DNA of 64,000 nucleotides from CALKZN01 sp050633785. Its GTDB lineage: Bacteria; Pseudomonadota; Gammaproteobacteria; Arenicellales; Arenicellaceae. Shown here piece after piece: positions 61,956-64,000 of the stretch. The stretch is from positions 1 through 64,000 of the forward strand of contig JBOEHE010000005.1 of the NCBI GenBank assembly GCA_050633785.1, written 5' to 3'. The notes below the pieces were generated by a model. That model worked only from the letters and a program-made list of their open reading frames with translations. It made no database searches and was not told where the DNA came from. The position numbers and the translations under genes were made by a program. Within the stretch, counting starts at the first letter, position 1. Each line of letters opens with the position of its first letter.

Positions 61956-64000
61956 CTAAAACAGCTTGCTGAGACCGTAGCCAACCAGGCCTGCTACAGC
62001 ACCAACTGCAGCTCCAGCTGCGGTTCCAACTCCAGGTATAACGGAACCAATAGCTGCTCCAACAAGCGCACCTGATCCAGCAGAACCTATCACTCCAGCT
62101 CCTGTCTGAACGGTTGTGTTATCTGTCGCATGCGCAGCCAAACCTTCAGCAAGATTGCCACCAAAGGCCCCTGCTACCATAGACCCACCTACAACCGGGG
62201 TATAAGCAGCACCAGTAGCCAAAGCCCCACCGAGAGTCGTGTAACCTGCGCTATAGGCATACATTGAACCAACACTTAAACCTATTTCAGCTTCAGCTAC
62301 TCCAGGTATAAGCCCGCGAGTCAAGCCCAGTGTGGTATTGCCAACACGATTCATTATTGAGGGCAGTGGAGGTGGATTTCTTCCAAAACCTATTCTAGGC
62401 GGCGTTGAAGGTAGAGCTCCGGGAGGCCGCCCTTGCGGGTTTGCACCAAAACCTATTCGAGGAGGAGTCGAAGGCGGAGCACCAGGTGGCCGACCTTGTG
62501 GGTTTGCCCCAAAACCAATACGAGGAGGCGCTGAAGGCGGAGCTCCAGGTGGTCGACCTTGTGGGTTTGCCCCAAAACCAATACGAGGAGGCGCTGAAGG
62601 CGGAGCTCCAGGTGGCCGACCTTGTGGGTTTGCCCCAAAACCTATTCTGGGTGGTGCCGAGGGAGGAGCACCTGGAGGTCTACCTTGTGGATTGCGTCCA
62701 AAGCCAATACGAGGTTCTGGCGCAGGTGGAAGACTTGGGTCTCTACCTGGAGGAGTCCTGCCAAAGCCAATGCCAACTTCAGGTACAGGTGTTCTGGGAA
62801 CACCTGGATTAGTGAAAGGAGCTGGCGGAGGTTGAATAACCGGCCTTGGCGGTATAACAGGTGTAACAGTTTCATTTGAATCACTGGTTTCCTGATCTTG
62901 AGCTGGCGGAGCAGTATGCATACCAGTAACGTTCATCGGGTCATTTGCTGGAATAGCGGTAAAGGTTCCAAAGTTCCAGACACCGTCCGAGTATATCGGG
63001 TTGGTATTGGTAAACTCATAGTCAAGACCCCTTGCATACCGTCCCAGTCTTCGGCTAAGCGCATTTATCTGACTCGGTGTTGCATCGCTTGACGGAGTAA
63101 ATTCAGAGGGAATACCAAAATTAAGACTTTCGGTTTGAAATCCAAGATGATCGACGTTATTGACAGGGTTATTTTGAACATACTGATACAGGTTCAAGCC
63201 ATCACTGAAACCTCCTGGGTCACTGCTGGTCCAACGTCCCAACCAGGGTGCGTAATACCGTACTCCAAAGTAATAGAAGCCGGTTTCTTCGTCCCGCTCT
63301 TTACCAGAAAACCGGTATCGTTTCATACTTGCATCTGAAGCACTTCTGAAAATACGATACGCACTGGTTCCATGAGGATGAAACTCTTCATAGGAAATGA
63401 TTCCTCCCGCGTCATCTGTTTCTATGCACGCAGAATCCAAAAGGTTTGAATGCTGATAACGAACCAGATCGACATCAATCAAGTTGGCTGGATCGCTATT
63501 ATCAACATCAAGCAGCTTAGTATCTATCTGTGCAATTCGCCCATGCCCATCAGAAACATGAATAGTAGTTCTCTCCAGTTTTTTGACATCATTGTTATAT
63601 TCCCTGTAAAACTCAATTACGCCCAGATAAACCCTTTCAATTCTTACCCCTGACTGACGTTCAATTACTTTTCGAGTTCGTGTTCCATCTGGTCCATAGG
63701 TGTAGAACGCCATTCCACCACCGCCCAAATCAACACGCACCAGTTGGTCGGCAAAATTCCAGCTCAGACTTTGCAAATGAGGCATTTTCACCATATTCCC
63801 ATGTGAATCATGCTCATAAACCGCACTGAATGGTCCCAATTCAGAATCACCAGGCAAACTGGTTCGTTTTAAACGATTCGTCGTATCACCAGCATTGTCC
63901 TGATACTCATATTGGTAATGTCTTGTCCAGTTAGCGTTATTCGCTACATGCCTGACTTTGGTAATATTTCCAACATCATCATACTCATAATGTTGATTGT
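61956..64000 (-). CDS. RHS-repeat/TcC-type toxin component with Pro-rich repeats and glycine-zipper tail, cut by the window edge
   Basis: The frame stays open to the last base on the minus strand (NQHYEYDDVGNITKV at the edge), so its 5-prime part is missing. Visible are RHS/YD repeats (YEYQDNAGDTTNRL, YTYGPDGTRTRKV), the RHS core signature (YYFGVRYYAPWLGRWTSSDP, then NLYQYVQNNPVNNVDHLG) and a C-terminal region of about 390 residues after it. That tail has five 21-residue Pro/Gly repeats and ends in a glycine-zipper stretch (GALVGAAIGSVIPGVG, GAAVGAVAGLVGYGL). In TcC proteins the region after the core is the toxic payload. It is 59 bp upstream of tcA. Confidence 0.9.
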   Translation of the reverse strand, partial: NQHYEYDDVGNITKVRHVANNANWTRHYQYEYQDNAGDTTNRLKRTSLPGDSELGPFSAVYEHDSHGNMVKMPHLQSLSWNFADQLVRVDLGGGGMAFYTYGPDGTRTRKVIERQSGVRIERVYLGVIEFYREYNNDVKKLERTTIHVSDGHGRIAQIDTKLLDVDNSDPANLIDVDLVRYQHSNLLDSACIETDDAGGIISYEEFHPHGTSAYRIFRSASDASMKRYRFSGKERDEETGFYYFGVRYYAPWLGRWTSSDPGGFSDGLNLYQYVQNNPVNNVDHLGFQTESLNFGIPSEFTPSSDATPSQINALSRRLGRYARGLDYEFTNTNPIYSDGVWNFGTFTAIPANDPMNVTGMHTAPPAQDQETSDSNETVTPVIPPRPVIQPPPAPFTNPGVPRTPVPEVGIGFGRTPPGRDPSLPPAPEPRIGFGRNPQGRPPGAPPSAPPRIGFGANPQGRPPGAPPSAPPRIGFGANPQGRPPGAPPSAPPRIGFGANPQGRPPGAPPSTPPRIGFGANPQGRPPGALPSTPPRIGFGRNPPPLPSIMNRVGNTTLGLTRGLIPGVAEAEIGLSVGSMYAYSAGYTTLGGALATGAAYTPVVGGSMVAGAFGGNLAEGLAAHATDNTTVQTGAGVIGSAGSGALVGAAIGSVIPGVGTAAGAAVGAVAGLVGYGLSKLF
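62397..62711 (-). repeat. Five tandem 63-bp coding repeats in the RHS tail
   Basis: The unit encodes 21 residues (RIGFGANPQGRPPGAPPSAP plus P). Five full units lie in a row, with degenerate units on either side (RIGFGRTPPGRDPSLPPAPEP starts; RIGFGRNPPPLPS ends). They differ in a few residues (A/R at position 6, T/A near the end). The period is a multiple of three, so copy-number changes keep the frame. It is a low-complexity Pro/Gly linker within the toxin payload. Confidence 0.92.

Noticed and set aside
62397..62711. Tandem 63-bp units as a CRISPR array
   Set aside because: Units are contiguous without unique spacers, are in frame inside an RHS gene and encode a Pro/Gly linker.
62332..62835. 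A 167-residue plus-strand frame made of Gly/Pro repeats
   Set aside because: It is the antisense shadow of the 63-bp coding repeats on the minus strand; repeats with a period divisible by three keep several frames open.

Overview
This window reads as a chromosomal stretch of a gammaproteobacterium, moderately AT-rich by eye, from a draft assembly (one NN join at 24964-24965). The family mix points that way: an NsrR-type Rrf2 repressor, a NagB-II/NagA aminosugar pathway, Tct and TRAP solute-binding proteins, and an insecticidal-type Tc toxin. The genus cannot be fixed from sequence alone. No tRNA, rRNA, CRISPR array or intact insertion sequence was seen.

Layout. (1) 0.1-2.1 kb: periplasmic metallo-beta-lactamase-fold hydrolase divergent from an AraC/GyrI-like regulator. 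(2) 2.2-14.1 kb: an aminosugar locus with a DeoR and a GntR regulator, an MFS permease, two HAD phosphatases, a Gfo/Idh/MocA oxidoreductase, a MurQ-like etherase, an orphan periplasmic binding protein, NagB-II, NagA and a secreted beta-helix protein. (3) 14.2-16.7 kb: EamA exporter divergent from a MocR regulator. (4) 16.8-20.5 kb: a giant secreted protein with a zinc phospholipase C-like head.

(5) 20.9-31.5 kb: a nitric-oxide/respiration island. nsrR sits at one end. A run of twelve minus-strand genes (FNT channel, cytochrome c, membrane protein, SCO, cbb3-like oxidase subunits, a Yea-like cupin, truncated globin, 2Fe-2S ferredoxin, small ORF) faces a plus-strand operon that matches the sNOR arrangement (CuA subunit, heme-copper subunit I lacking the cross-link tyrosine, SenC, membrane protein). 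Both divergent promoters carry NsrR-like 23-bp operators, which ties the whole island to NO sensing.

(6) 31.8-41.5 kb: an uptake and catabolism block: two tandem TRAP binding proteins without permease, an IclR regulator, and a tctCBA-ggt-aldehyde dehydrogenase operon. A palindrome GTATTGCATTGCAATAC and variants lie upstream of these transcription units and look like IclR operators. The aldehyde dehydrogenase homologue appears to have lost its catalytic cysteine.

(7) 41.6-45.9 kb: a catalase-fold heme protein divergent from a translationally coupled operon of two paralogous unknown proteins plus a DyP peroxidase; the promoter region between them is a decayed tandem duplication. (8) 46.0-50.9 kb: a 1401-residue secreted Ig/SGNH/PKD/beta-helix protein flanked by remnants of relatives. 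(9) 51.4-64.0 kb: a Tc toxin operon (RHS/TcC-like gene cut by the window edge, a 3321-residue TcA with peptidoglycan-binding-like repeats, and a minimal nucleotidyltransferase) closed by an intrinsic terminator.
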